Source: Asticcacaulis machinosus (lineage in GTDB: Bacteria > Pseudomonadota > Alphaproteobacteria > Caulobacterales > Caulobacteraceae). From it: DNA of 64,000 bases. The stretch spans positions 186,001-250,000 of the forward strand of contig NZ_JAQQKV010000004.1 of NCBI RefSeq assembly GCF_028550435.1, given 5' to 3'. A program made the position numbers and the translations under genes. Positions 18,109 to 26,026 of the stretch are shown here, one piece after another. Position 1 is the first letter of the stretch. The number at the start of each line of letters is the position of its first letter. Under the pieces are notes generated by a model. It made no database searches, had not been told where the DNA came from, and saw nothing but the letters and a program-made list of their open reading frames with translations.

Positions 18109-19272
18109 TTACGCTTTAAGGATCGATCGCGCGGCCATGACCGACGTAGCAAAGGTCGCCTGCAGCAGATAGCCGCCGGTCGGGGCTTCCCAGTCGAGCA
18201 TTTCGCCCACGGCATAGGTGCGGGGCAGGGCTTTCAGTTCGTAATCCGGCGTCAGGCTGGTGAAACTGATCCCGCCCGCAGACGATATGGCGCGATCCAA
18301 ACCTTGCGCGCCGGTCAGGCGCAACGGCACGGCCTTGATATCAGCGGCTTTTGTTTCCTGCACCAGCGCGATGGCGGCGGGGCTGAGGTTCAGCGATTTG
18401 CGCAAACGGTTGCTTTGGCTGTCCTTTGGTGAGGCGCGGCCAAGTTTCGAGATCACCTGACCGGCATTGAGATCAGGGCGCAGGTCTATGGTCAGGTCGG
18501 CCTGACCGTGGCGGGTGATGGCGTCGCGTAAGGCCGAACTTAAGGCATAGATCGCCCCGCCTTCGACGCCGGTGCGGGTCAGCATCAGCTCGCCCTTGAC
18601 CTCACGGCCCGCGAAGCTAAGCGCAATGTTTTTCAGTGGTTCTCCGGAAAATTTATCGCGGAAATGGTCGCTCCAGACGGTGGTGAACCCGGCGTTTGAG
18701 GGCTGAAACGGGGCGATCTCAACGCCTTTGGCGCGTAAGGTATCGGCCCAGCCGCCATCACCGCCGAGCTTGGGCCAACTGGCCCCGCCTAGCGCCAGAA
18801 TTGTGTAATCGGGCTGTATGCGTACCGTCTCGCCCTGCTGGTCGAAAACCAGCGTCTCACCATCGAACCCGCGCCAGTCATGACGAGTGTGGAGTATAAC
18901 CCCTTGCGCCTCAAGCCGCTTCAGCCACGCCCGCAGCAGCGGCGAGGCTTTCATCGCCTTGGGAAACACCCGGCCCGATGAGCCGACAAAGGTTTGCGCG
19001 CCCAAACCATCGGCCCAGTCGCGCAAGTCCTTAGGTGTAAAGGCTTCCAGAGCCGGTCGTAATTGCGGGCTGCGCTTGCCATAACGGGCCACAAAGCGCT
19101 CAAACGGTTCCGAGTGGGTCAGGTTCAGGCCCCCGCGTCCGGCCATCAGAAACTTACGCGCCACCGACGGCATCCGGTCATAGAGGTGGGGGTGGTGGCC
19201 TGCCGTGCTTAAAATCTCGGCGGCCATAAGGCCTGCGGGGCCGGCGCCGATAATGGCGACGGTCTTAGTCAT
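18109..19272 (-). CDS. BaiN/HI0933-family FAD-dependent oxidoreductase (TIGR03862-like)
   Basis: Cytoplasmic flavoprotein of 387 aa. The N-terminal dinucleotide-binding fold is GAGPAGLMAAEIL, followed by KFLMAGRGGLNLTHSE, the signature of the HI0933 family. LALGGASWPKLGGDG and a C-terminal TYAVGEMLDWEAPTGGYLLQ block complete the FAD site. The family is of poorly known function; BaiN itself was proposed to be a bile-acid reductase, which is not implied here. The C-terminal features fit the PP_4765-like subgroup. Its start overlaps the end of the EEP-family gene by 8 bp (19265-19272), so the two are co-transcribed. Confidence 0.88.
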   Translation of the reverse strand: MTKTVAIIGAGPAGLMAAEILSTAGHHPHLYDRMPSVARKFLMAGRGGLNLTHSEPFERFVARYGKRSPQLRPALEAFTPKDLRDWADGLGAQTFVGSSGRVFPKAMKASPLLRAWLKRLEAQGVILHTRHDWRGFDGETLVFDQQGETVRIQPDYTILALGGASWPKLGGDGGWADTLRAKGVEIAPFQPSNAGFTTVWSDHFRDKFSGEPLKNIALSFAGREVKGELMLTRTGVEGGAIYALSSALRDAITRHGQADLTIDLRPDLNAGQVISKLGRASPKDSQSNRLRKSLNLSPAAIALVQETKAADIKAVPLRLTGAQGLDRAISSAGGISFTSLTPDYELKALPRTYAVGEMLDWEAPTGGYLLQATFATSVMAARSILKA

Positions 19273-20206
19273 GGGCCGCCCCCAGATCGATATCAGCGCG
19301 GATCGGGAAATGATCCGACCCTATGGACGGCAGGACTTTATAGTGTGCGGCGGGAATATCGCGGGTCAGGACGTGATCGATCTGAATGGCCATCAGCGGA
19401 TTATCGGCGGGCCAGGTATAGGCAAACCCCGAACCGGCAGGGCGCTGCATCTTCGCCGCAACCAATGGCGTCAGGCTATGCGACCACAGGGTCGAATTAA
19501 GGTCGCCGGTGACGATGACTGGTTTTTGAGTGATGCTGAACTCACGGGCGATGGCTTCGATATAAGACCTGTTTTTGGCACTCCATCTGGCATGAACGGG
19601 TGGGACAGGGTGAGCGACGAATAGGACGAAATCTGCGAACTCGGCGCGTAGTAGTGGCACTTCGGGATCATCAAGTGTCAGGATTTTCGCCGTAAACGGG
19701 GCCTTGGCATAGAGGCTGATGCCAAAGGCGCTGCGGCCGGAAATATCGTAGCTGTAGGGATAACGGTCTTTCAGGCCGCTCAGGGCCGTTTGCCAGTGGT
19801 CGGCAGCTTCGACGACGGCAAAGATATCCGGGTCTTCGCGGGCAACCATATCGGTGACGGCATCGTAATCCTTGCTGACATAGAGCACATTGCTCATGAC
19901 CAGACCGAGGGGCTTGGCGGCGGGGTCGGGCGAGGGCAAGGCGGGAACGCTCATGCTGCGTAGTGTAATGGGGGCAATGGTCAGGGCCAGCACCATCAAA
20001 GACGCTATAATCAGCCGCCGGTTTTTCATCGTTAGGCAGGTGGCGCACAGAACCACGGCGGCCACGGCAATCTGAAGCCGGAACGGCGTGATCAGGTCGG
20101 CAAACCACAGCCAGCGCGCCATAAAGCTGAACAGTGTTACGGCGGTGATCGCCAGCAGACACAGCATGAGGGCGGACGTAATCAGGCGGCGAAGGTGAGG
20201 GGGCAT
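19265..20206 (-). CDS. Membrane-anchored endonuclease/exonuclease/phosphatase-family protein
   Basis: Protein of 313 aa. Three hydrophobic segments at about residues 8-32, 38-58 and 64-82 anchor it in the inner membrane. A periplasmic-facing EEP domain follows, with the SNVLYVSKDYDAV start, the GDLNSTLWSHSL motif and the C-terminal GSDHFPIRADI motif (the Asp-His pair of the active site). The EEP fold covers nucleases, sphingomyelinases and inositol phosphatases. The YafD-like membrane layout does not identify the substrate. It forms an operon with the flavoprotein gene downstream (8-bp overlap). Confidence 0.87.
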   Translation of the reverse strand: MPPHLRRLITSALMLCLLAITAVTLFSFMARWLWFADLITPFRLQIAVAAVVLCATCLTMKNRRLIIASLMVLALTIAPITLRSMSVPALPSPDPAAKPLGLVMSNVLYVSKDYDAVTDMVAREDPDIFAVVEAADHWQTALSGLKDRYPYSYDISGRSAFGISLYAKAPFTAKILTLDDPEVPLLRAEFADFVLFVAHPVPPVHARWSAKNRSYIEAIAREFSITQKPVIVTGDLNSTLWSHSLTPLVAAKMQRPAGSGFAYTWPADNPLMAIQIDHVLTRDIPAAHYKVLPSIGSDHFPIRADIDLGAAHD

Positions 20207-20380
20207 TGTGATCCGCGACGGTAAGTTTGGGCCACATAATCGTCTGCGAGGGTTTAAGGCCAGCCTAAAATTGCAACGCGGCGGAATAAAATTTTCTTAT
20301 CGCATATTCAAAAACAATTGATTTTACCTATATTGTGATTGCGAGTAATTTGCATTTATAGAATTTCAGGAGAGACCCTT

Positions 20381-20590
20381 ATGCGTTTAGCCGCCAAAAC
20401 TCTGTCCTACAGTGCCATGCACGTTATGGTCGCCTCATCCGTCGCCTATGCCCTAACGGGCAATTGGGCGATCGCCCTCGGTATCGGTTTGCTGGAGCCT
20501 ATGGTGCAGACCATTGCCTATCCGCTGCATGAGTACCTGTGGGAGCGCAAACCAGTTAAGGTCGAGCTGTTCCATAATCACGGGCATTAG
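20381..20590 (+). CDS. DUF2061 small membrane protein
   Basis: Protein of 69 aa. It has two hydrophobic segments (about residues 12-28 and 30-48) and the DUF2061 features KTLSYSAMH, TGNWAIALGIGLLEP and the AYPLHEYLWER end block. Function is unknown; homologues are short inner-membrane proteins. I chose ATG 20381 because AGGAGAG lies seven bases before it; a longer in-frame start at 20339 has no ribosome site. The tail is His-rich (FHNHGH). Confidence 0.85.
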   Translation: MRLAAKTLSYSAMHVMVASSVAYALTGNWAIALGIGLLEPMVQTIAYPLHEYLWERKPVKVELFHNHGH

Positions 20591-20630
20591 GGATTGCCCC
20601 TCACCCTAAAAAGGTTGCCCCTCACCCTAG

Positions 20631-20657
20631 CCCTCTCCCCGTAGTACGGGGAGAGGG
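20631..20657. repeat. Palindrome with flanking tandem repeat
   Basis: CCCTCTCCCCG and CGGGGAGAGGG arms around TAGTA, preceded by two copies of TTGCCCCTCACCCTA (about 20594-20629). It resembles a dispersed intergenic repeat; only one copy is seen here. Confidence 0.6.
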
Positions 20658-20668
20658 AACTTGCACGA

Positions 20669-20707
20669 AAAAGGCCGCTGACGTCTCTCTCCCGTCAGCG
20701 GCCTTTT
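20669..20707. terminator. Bidirectional Rho-independent terminator
   Basis: Perfect 15-bp arms AAAAGGCCGCTGACG and CGTCAGCGGCCTTTT with a 9-nt loop. It serves the convergent DUF2061 (plus) and CsbD (minus) genes. Confidence 0.9.
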
Positions 20708-20734
20708 CCATAAGCGCTCCCGAAACCGGGTGCG

Positions 20735-20947
20735 TTATTTCACGCGATCATAAGCGGAATCATTCCACTTTTTGATCTGGGCTTCGACTTCGTCTTGCGC
20801 GATACCGTAGCGTTCCTGAATCTTGCCCGCCAGTTGCTTGCGGTCACCTTCGATGACATCCAGATCATTGCCGGTCAGCTTGCCCCAGGTTTCCTGCAGC
20901 GAGCCCTTAACCTGTTCCCAGCTACCTTCGATACGATTGCGGTTCAT
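20735..20947 (-). CDS. CsbD-family stress protein
   Basis: Small hydrophilic protein of 70 aa. The CsbD/YjbJ signature runs through the whole chain: NRIEGSWEQVKGSLQETWGK, LTGNDLDVIEG and GKIQERYGIAQDEVE. CsbD-like proteins accumulate under general stress in many bacteria, and their biochemical role is unknown. I used the ATG preceded by a GGAG-type site (20947) instead of an in-frame upstream ATG at 20968. A strong terminator follows. Confidence 0.92.
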   Translation of the reverse strand: MNRNRIEGSWEQVKGSLQETWGKLTGNDLDVIEGDRKQLAGKIQERYGIAQDEVEAQIKKWNDSAYDRVK

Positions 20948-21053
20948 GGTCTTTCTCCGTAATTTCAATGCGTTGGGTTAGGTGCTTAAATTAGCGGGTC
21001 TGGCACTAAAGGTTCAAAGCGGATGGCGGGCTGACAGATAAGTATAGAATAAG

Positions 21054-21090
21054 CGATCACGCCCTCCCGGTTGGGGGAGGGCTTGATCGT
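21054..21090 (-). terminator. Long hairpin downstream of the SDR gene
   Basis: CGATCA.GCCCTCCC and GGGAGGGC.TGATCG arms around a short loop, about 80 bp after the SDR stop. There is no strong T-tract on the minus strand, so it may be a transcript-end structure. Confidence 0.45.
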
Positions 21091-21167
21091 TCAAGCCGCC
21101 ATTGCGGCGCGGCCAAGGTGGCGCAGCCACCGCCCAGAAAGGACTAAAAGACAGCGAGGGACTAAAA

Positions 21168-21887
21168 TCAGTGTGCGGCGTTGAATACCTTCTCAAGGCC
21201 AATCGCATTGGTGGCCCAGGTCGCACCAATCGCCTGAGCGGTCGGATCGGGATAGATATATTCTTCACCGGCTTCGATGCCCTCAACAATCAGGGCGGCG
21301 GCAGTTTCCGGCGTAGCCTTATTCAGGGGGATATCGCGCGCCATGTCGGTATCGATCGGGCCGGGGAAGACGCCTAAAACTTCAACGCCGGTGTCTTTCA
21401 ATTCTTCGCGCACCGACTGGGTGATCGACAACAGAGCCGCTTTCGAGGCCGAGTACCCGGCCAGACTATGGGCGGCCACAAGGCCTACGACGCTGATAAC
21501 ATTGACGATGGTGCCGGAATTCTTTGCCACCAGTTGCGGCGTAAAGGCGCGCAGGACGTTCAGTGTGCCAAAGACATTGGTGGTGAAATCATAGCCGAAG
21601 TCGTCATTGGAACTGGTCAGCACCGTGCCGAACTGAGCCGTGCCGGCATTATTAATGACGATGTCGATATCGCTGTATTGGGCGGCCAGGGCCTGAACCG
21701 CCGCGTTATCGGTGATATCAAGTTTGACCGGCACGACGCGGGCATCGCCAAAGTCAGGCAGGCTGGCCGGGTTGCGGGCGCCAGCATAGATTTTGGCGGC
21801 CCCTTTGGCCAGCAGTTCGCGCACGATGGCGGCGCCGATGCCGCGGTTGGCGCCGGAAACGAGGATGGTTTTGTTGGCGATTTTCAT
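21168..21887 (-). CDS. Short-chain dehydrogenase/reductase (SDR family)
   Basis: NAD(P)-dependent classical SDR of 239 aa, cytoplasmic. The cofactor loop SGANRGIGAAIV is at residues 10-21. The NNAG strand motif, the catalytic Ser in VISVVGL and YSASK (Tyr-x-x-x-Lys) are in place, and FPGPIDTDM closes the active site. Its substrate cannot be assigned. Start 21887 is preferred over ATG 21893 because the GGAG site lies eight bases before it. It is divergent from a TetR gene across a region with two identical operators, so the TetR protein very likely represses it, perhaps in response to an electrophile or carbonyl compound (inference). Confidence 0.92.
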   Translation of the reverse strand: MKIANKTILVSGANRGIGAAIVRELLAKGAAKIYAGARNPASLPDFGDARVVPVKLDITDNAAVQALAAQYSDIDIVINNAGTAQFGTVLTSSNDDFGYDFTTNVFGTLNVLRAFTPQLVAKNSGTIVNVISVVGLVAAHSLAGYSASKAALLSITQSVREELKDTGVEVLGVFPGPIDTDMARDIPLNKATPETAAALIVEGIEAGEEYIYPDPTAQAIGATWATNAIGLEKVFNAAH

Positions 21888-21940
21888 GATCATAGCTCCG
21901 AAGAAGAGAGGAAAGGGAAACGCTTTGGGAACTGGGTGGT

Positions 21941-21991
21941 TGTAAACCGATCTGTTTACATTGAGGCTGTGTGTAAACCGATCAGTTTACA
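21941..21991. promoter_or_regulatory. Two 20-bp operators between SDR and TetR genes
   Basis: Each site has the form TGTAAAC-N-GATC-N-GTTTACA: site 1 at 21941-21960 and site 2 at 21972-21991, with starts 31 bp apart (about three helical turns). Each site has only one mismatched pair. They are the probable targets of the adjacent TetR regulator, controlling both divergent genes. Confidence 0.88.
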
Positions 21992-22049
21992 TTGTCAACG
22001 ATGTCCGTTATAAAAAAATATCACCCATCCCCCATCGGACTGTGCGCAT

Positions 22050-22613
22050 ATGACCAAGGCTCTGAAAAAACAGGAAATTATCGATCGTGCCTATGAGCTG
22101 TTTTACGATCACGGCTTTCACGCTACCGGCGTCGATAAGGTCATGGCCGATACCGGCATTTCCAAGCGCACCCTCTATAAGTACTTCCCGTCCAAGGAAG
22201 ACCTGATCGCCGAGGTGATCGGCCATTATCTGGAAACCTTTTTGAGCATAGCCCCCGATGAGATCGCGCGCTTAAGCCCCGATCCGGCCGGACGGGTCAT
22301 GGCCCTGTTTGATTTTCGTAAGGCGATGTTCGATGAGGGTTGCTTTCGCGGCTGCTTCGCCATCAGCGCCAATCTGGAATATTCGGGGCGAGACACGCCG
22401 GTGCAGGCGGCCAGCCTAAAATTCTTTGAGACCTTCCTGAACTACATAAAAAGCCTGTGCGCGGACGGCGGTTATAAGGGCCCCGATAAACTGGCGGGGG
22501 AGGTTATCATCCTGTTTAACGGGGCGGTGGTGGCGTCTCAGGCCAGCCGCAGTTCGGCACCGTTTGACGCCGCCAAATCGGTGCTGGCTAAGCTGCTGGC
22601 GGATGCCAGATAA
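22050..22613 (+). CDS. TetR-family transcriptional regulator
   Basis: Repressor of 187 aa. The N-terminal helix-turn-helix (residues 8-52) has the TetR pattern GFHATGVDKVMADTGISKRTLYKYFPSKEDL. In pieces: GVDKVMADTGI is the first helix and SKRTLYKYF the recognition helix. The C-terminal ligand domain resembles TetR_C 16/33-like regulators, with cysteines in GCFRGCFAIS. It is divergently transcribed from the SDR gene, with twin palindromic operators between them, so it probably represses both itself and the SDR. The ligand is unknown. Confidence 0.92.
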   Translation: MTKALKKQEIIDRAYELFYDHGFHATGVDKVMADTGISKRTLYKYFPSKEDLIAEVIGHYLETFLSIAPDEIARLSPDPAGRVMALFDFRKAMFDEGCFRGCFAISANLEYSGRDTPVQAASLKFFETFLNYIKSLCADGGYKGPDKLAGEVIILFNGAVVASQASRSSAPFDAAKSVLAKLLADAR

Positions 22614-22636
22614 CCAGCAGTCGTAAAATCCCTTTC

Positions 22637-22668
22637 TTGCAAACATTCAAATAATTGTTTATATGTTT
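22637..22668 (+). promoter_or_regulatory. Promoter with ArsR/SmtB-type inverted-repeat operator
   Basis: A 28-bp near-palindrome (22641-22668) runs from AAACAT to ATGTTT with matching AAA/TTT and AATT blocks, the 12-2-12 layout of ArsR/SmtB operators. It overlaps TTGCAA (22637-22642), N17 and TATATG (22660-22665). Transcription would start at about 22672, exactly at the second ATG, so the mRNA may be leaderless. Confidence 0.65.
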
Positions 22669-22671
22669 GTC

Positions 22672-22998
22672 ATGGATGCGGCCGTGACCCAAACAGACCT
22701 GCCTGATGACGATGATGTCGTTATCGAACTGGCCGAAATTTTCCACCTTCTGGGCGATCCGATGCGGCTGCGCATTGTGCTGCGCTGTCTGGCGGGTGAG
22801 GCGGCGGTCGGCGATATCGCGGCCTCAGTCGGGGCGTCCACCGCCTTGACCAGCCACCATCTGCGCCTGCTGAAAGCCGCGCGTCTGGTGCGCTTTCGCA
22901 AGCAGGGCAAGCAGATTTTCTACACCTTAAGCGACCATCACGTCCGCCACATGATTGAGGATATGCGCGACCATATCCGGGAGCCTGACCATGACTGA
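22672..22998 (+). CDS. ArsR/SmtB-family metal-responsive repressor
   Basis: Small winged-helix repressor of 108 aa. After an acidic N-terminus (DLPDDDDVVIE) come FHLLGDPMRLRIVLRCL and the HTH ASTALTSHHLRLLKAARLV. The wing reads FRKQGKQIFYTL, and the last helix DHHVRHMIEDMRDHI carries the D-x-H / H-x-x-(E/D) residues expected of an alpha-5 zinc-type site. No ELCVCD-type alpha-3 site is seen. It overlaps the CDF transporter gene by 8 bp, so this is a metal-efflux operon. I chose ATG 22672 because ATG 22663 falls inside the operator and neither has a ribosome site. Confidence 0.9.
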   Translation: MDAAVTQTDLPDDDDVVIELAEIFHLLGDPMRLRIVLRCLAGEAAVGDIAASVGASTALTSHHLRLLKAARLVRFRKQGKQIFYTLSDHHVRHMIEDMRDHIREPDHD

Positions 22999-23680
22999 TC
23001 ATAACCATTCCCACGAACATGGCGCGACCTGTTCTCACGGTCATGACCATAGTCATGATCACGGTTTTCTAGGGCTGGGCCATCATGATCATGACACCGG
23101 CCCGGTGGTCGAAGCGCGTTATCGCAAGGTGTTGTGGGTCGTTCTGGCGGCCAATGCGGCTATGTTCCTTGTGGAAATCGGGGCAGGTCTTAAGGGGCTG
23201 TCGATGGCATTGCTGGCCGATGCGCTCGATTTCGCGGGCGATGCCGGCAATATCGCCATTAGTTTATTGGTGTTGAGCGCTGTCCAATCGGTGCGCGCCA
23301 GGGCATCCCTGTTCAAGGTCGCCTGTATGGTCGCGTTCAGCCTGTGGGTCGGGGGGGCGACGGTTCTGCAACTGATCAACGGCACCGTGCCACGCCCGGA
23401 AATCATGGGGGTCGTCTCGGTTCTGGCCATCGCGGTCAATCTGGGCAGTGCGGCGTTTCTGTATCGCTACCGGTCGGGTGATTCCAATGTCATGTCGGTG
23501 TGGCTGTGTGCCCGCAATGACGCCATCGGCAATGTGCTGGTTATGATTGCCGCTGTCATCGTCTGGCAGACCGGATCGAATTTGGCCGATGCGGTGGTGG
23601 CGTTGCTGATGGTGGCACTTGGCTTGTCGGCCGCGTGGCGGATCGGGCGGCAGGCGATGGGTGAATTACGCGGCGCATGA
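22991..23680 (+). CDS. Cation diffusion facilitator with unusual metal-site residues
   Basis: Inner-membrane metal/proton antiporter of 229 aa. A His-rich cytosolic N-terminus (residues 1-35, about a dozen His) precedes six hydrophobic segments. Instead of the usual HxxxD in helix 2, the sequence reads ALLADALDFAGDAGN, giving Asp80 and Asp84. In helix 5, CARNDAIGN puts Cys173 and Asp177 where zinc CDFs have HxxxD. The C-terminal cytosolic domain is nearly absent. Zinc, cobalt or cadmium are possible cargoes. The start at 22991 has GGGAG seven bases before it and overlaps the arsR stop. Confidence 0.87.
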   Translation: MTDHNHSHEHGATCSHGHDHSHDHGFLGLGHHDHDTGPVVEARYRKVLWVVLAANAAMFLVEIGAGLKGLSMALLADALDFAGDAGNIAISLLVLSAVQSVRARASLFKVACMVAFSLWVGGATVLQLINGTVPRPEIMGVVSVLAIAVNLGSAAFLYRYRSGDSNVMSVWLCARNDAIGNVLVMIAAVIVWQTGSNLADAVVALLMVALGLSAAWRIGRQAMGELRGA

Positions 23681-23772
23681 TCCCTATCAAAAACTTATTT
23701 TGAAGCCGCTATAAAACCTTTATAAGACATATGGTAAAACGCACAGGTCGAAGACACATAAAGGGGCAGGAC

Positions 23773-24108
23773 ATGATCCGGATTTTAGCCGCGTCAACCG
23801 CAGTGATCACCTTATCGGCCTGCGCCACCATGCCCTCCGCGCCGCCCCCGCCACCGCCGCCACCTTTGGGCGCACCGTCAGCGGACGGGATACCTTACAC
23901 GTGTGCGGACGGCACCACGTTTGTCATCAGCTTCATGCCGGATGCCGCCTTGGTGACTTTGGTCGACGGCACCCAGATTCAGCTCAAGCAGCAGCCGGCC
24001 GCATCCGGTATGTGGTATTCTTCGGGCCGTCACGAATTCCGCGGCAAGGGCTCAGACGCCACCTGGGCTGTCGGGCGCATGGTGCCCACTCAGTGCAAAA
24101 CCGAATAG
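23773..24108 (+). CDS. MliC-like lipoprotein (C-type lysozyme inhibitor)
   Basis: Periplasmic lipoprotein of 111 aa. The signal peptide ends in the lipobox LSAC with Cys17 as the acylated residue. A proline run (eight consecutive Pro) forms a linker, followed by an eight-strand MliC domain: YTCADGTTFVISF, ALVTLVDGTQIQL and GMWYSSGRHEFRGKG, with the final Cys in VPTQCKTE likely to bond with the Cys of YTC. MliC proteins block host or environmental c-type lysozyme. The 3' end overlaps that of the convergent deaminase by 19 bp. Confidence 0.85.
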   Translation: MIRILAASTAVITLSACATMPSAPPPPPPPPLGAPSADGIPYTCADGTTFVISFMPDAALVTLVDGTQIQLKQQPAASGMWYSSGRHEFRGKGSDATWAVGRMVPTQCKTE

Positions 24109-25106
24109 GCGTCGATTTCGGCCAAAAGCTCAGTTTTTCGCGCATCCGTGGCGAATGACCCGGTGACCGAATTGCGGGCTAAGGTCACACAATCAGCGCG
24201 GCTGATCAGGCGAAGGCCGGTCAGGGCAAGGAAATTGTCATTCACATACCCCCCGAAATAGGCCGGATCATCGGAATTGATGGTGGCTTTCAGGCCGCGT
24301 TTCAGCATGTGCGGGATCGGGTGGGTGTTCATATCCTCAACCACACACAGCTTATGGTTCGACAGCGGACACACCGTCAGCGTCAGGCCAGAGGCCGCCA
24401 GCCGTTGGGTGAGAGCCTCATCCTCCAGTGAGCGATTGCCGTGGTCAACGCGGTCGATGCCCAATATATCGAGCGCTTCGCAGACATAGTCCGGCGGGCC
24501 TTCCTCACCGGCATGGGCGACCAGCTTTAGCCCCAAGGCGCGCGCACGGGCAAAGACGCGGGCGAATTTTGACGGTGGATGGCCGACTTCGGAGGAATCG
24601 AGGCCCACGCCGATTATTTTATCCAGATGCGGCACAGCCATCTCAAGCGTTTCAAGTGCTGCCTGTTCCGGCAGATGGCGCAGGAAGCACAGGATCAAAC
24701 CGCTGGTCAGGCCCCAGCGGGCTTCGGCCTCAAGTTGTGCGCGGTGCAGGCCGTTGATGACCGTCTCATAGGCAATGCCGCGATCGGTATGGGTTTGCGG
24801 ATCAAAGAAAATCTCAGCGTGGCGGACAGTATCGGCGGCGGCGCGCGCGAAATAGGCTATGGCCAGATCGTAAAAATCAGCCTCGGTACGCAGGACATCG
24901 GCGCCCTGATAATAGATGTCGAGAAAGTCCTGAAGATTGGAAAAATCATAGGCGGCGCGGATGGCGTCTACGCTGTCGAACGGCAGGGTGATGCCGTTGC
25001 GCCGCGCCAGCTCAAACATCAGTTCGGGCTCCAGAGTGCCTTCAATATGGACATGCAATTCTGCCTTGGGCAGGCTCGCCACAAACGCATCCAGATCATA
25101 AGCCAT
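24090..25106 (-). CDS. Adenine deaminase, adenosine-deaminase-like (type 2)
   Basis: Metal-dependent deaminase of 338 aa; converts adenine to hypoxanthine in purine salvage (expected from family). Zinc ligands: HVHIEG near residue 18, HAGEEGPPDYV near residue 196, and DDPAYFGGY near residue 275. The LDSSEVGHPPSKF and NSDDPAYFGGY blocks match fungal Aah1 and Pseudomonas PA0148-type adenine deaminases better than true adenosine deaminases. The start is ATG 25106 with GGAGG six bases upstream; a longer frame begins at 25118. It is convergent with the MliC gene and adjacent to the YecD-like hydrolase gene, 52 bp away. Confidence 0.88.
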   Translation of the reverse strand: MAYDLDAFVASLPKAELHVHIEGTLEPELMFELARRNGITLPFDSVDAIRAAYDFSNLQDFLDIYYQGADVLRTEADFYDLAIAYFARAAADTVRHAEIFFDPQTHTDRGIAYETVINGLHRAQLEAEARWGLTSGLILCFLRHLPEQAALETLEMAVPHLDKIIGVGLDSSEVGHPPSKFARVFARARALGLKLVAHAGEEGPPDYVCEALDILGIDRVDHGNRSLEDEALTQRLAASGLTLTVCPLSNHKLCVVEDMNTHPIPHMLKRGLKATINSDDPAYFGGYVNDNFLALTGLRLISRADCVTLARNSVTGSFATDARKTELLAEIDAYSVLH

Positions 25107-25158
25107 ATGCACCTCCATAGCGGTATAGTCCGCCGGAAACCTTGGCGTGACAAGGGGC

Positions 25159-25728
25159 TTAAGCCGTAAAATGCAGTTCGGCGCTTTGGATGACGCGGCT
25201 GATGCGCGGCAGGATGTATTGAATGCTCAGGCGGTGCAGGTGGTCGGACTGACTGGTACACAGGTCTTCTGCTATGACCACATCATAGCCGTGCTCCCAC
25301 GCCTGACGGGCGGTCGATTCGACGCCGAAATTGGTGGCAATGCCCCCGAGGACTATGGTTTTAACCCCGCGACGGCGGAGTTGGGCGTCAAGTTCCGTGC
25401 CGTACAGCGCGCCCCACTGGTGCTTTGAAATCACCAGATCGCCGTCCTTAACCAGACCGGGATAAAAGGTGGCGAAATCGGCAGGCATCCCGCCTTCGGG
25501 GCGGGGCATGGGTTGATCGACATTCGTGGACGGCATATCGGCATAATCCTTTGCCCAGCAGACATGGACCGGCACGACCAAAGCCTGTGAGTCGCGGAAC
25601 TTTTCCGCCAAAGCTATGCCACTTTGCGCCACCAACTGACCGTCGCGCGGTTCCAGCGGCCGGTTGATGATGCCATTCTGCAGGTCGATCAGGACAAGGG
25701 CGGTGGTGCGGGGATTAAGGGCGATCAT
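25159..25728 (-). CDS. YecD-like isochorismatase-fold hydrolase lacking the nucleophilic Cys
   Basis: Protein of 189 aa with the cysteine-hydrolase fold. The conserved Asp (VLIDLQNGI) and Lys (VISKHQWGALYGTEL) are present. The loop that in amidohydrolases carries the nucleophile reads GGIATNFGVESTAR, with Gly135 in the Cys position. This matches E. coli YecD and true isochorismatases, where Gly is normal, rather than nicotinamidases. Enzymes of this kind work on ether or non-amide substrates; the substrate here is unknown. It lies 52 bp upstream of the deaminase gene on the same strand and is probably co-transcribed. Confidence 0.87.
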   Translation of the reverse strand: MIALNPRTTALVLIDLQNGIINRPLEPRDGQLVAQSGIALAEKFRDSQALVVPVHVCWAKDYADMPSTNVDQPMPRPEGGMPADFATFYPGLVKDGDLVISKHQWGALYGTELDAQLRRRGVKTIVLGGIATNFGVESTARQAWEHGYDVVIAEDLCTSQSDHLHRLSIQYILPRISRVIQSAELHFTA

Positions 25729-25765
25729 GGGGGCTCAAAGCTCAAATGGGCGGGGTAATGCTTGT

Positions 25766-25912
25766 TTCTCCTCCCCATAACATGGGGAGGTGGCGCAGCT
25801 TGTCTGCGACGGAGGGGTATGCCGTCGCCAGAAGATACCCCTCCGTCTGCTCGCTTAGCTCGCAGCCACGGCACGGGCCGCCCCACTCCCCATCTTCGAT
25901 AGGGAGGGGAAA
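25766..25912. repeat. Double-hairpin intergenic repeat, copy D (Y-X order)
   Basis: Y half (CTCCCCATAACATGGGGAGG ... GACGGAGGGGTAT) and X half (ATACCCCTCCGTCTGCTCG ... CCACTCCCCATC) in the divergent gap between the YecD-like gene and the esterase gene. The X half carries a small insertion relative to copies A and C. Confidence 0.85.
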
Positions 25913-26026
25913 GGTTGTCAATTCGGAACTGGGTGAAATGGCTTGCTTTGTCATTGCGTTGCGCTAAATTAATCGCAATCAATCAATATCGAGCATTTGA
26001 GGCTCGGTCAGAAACAGGGGCCAGAC

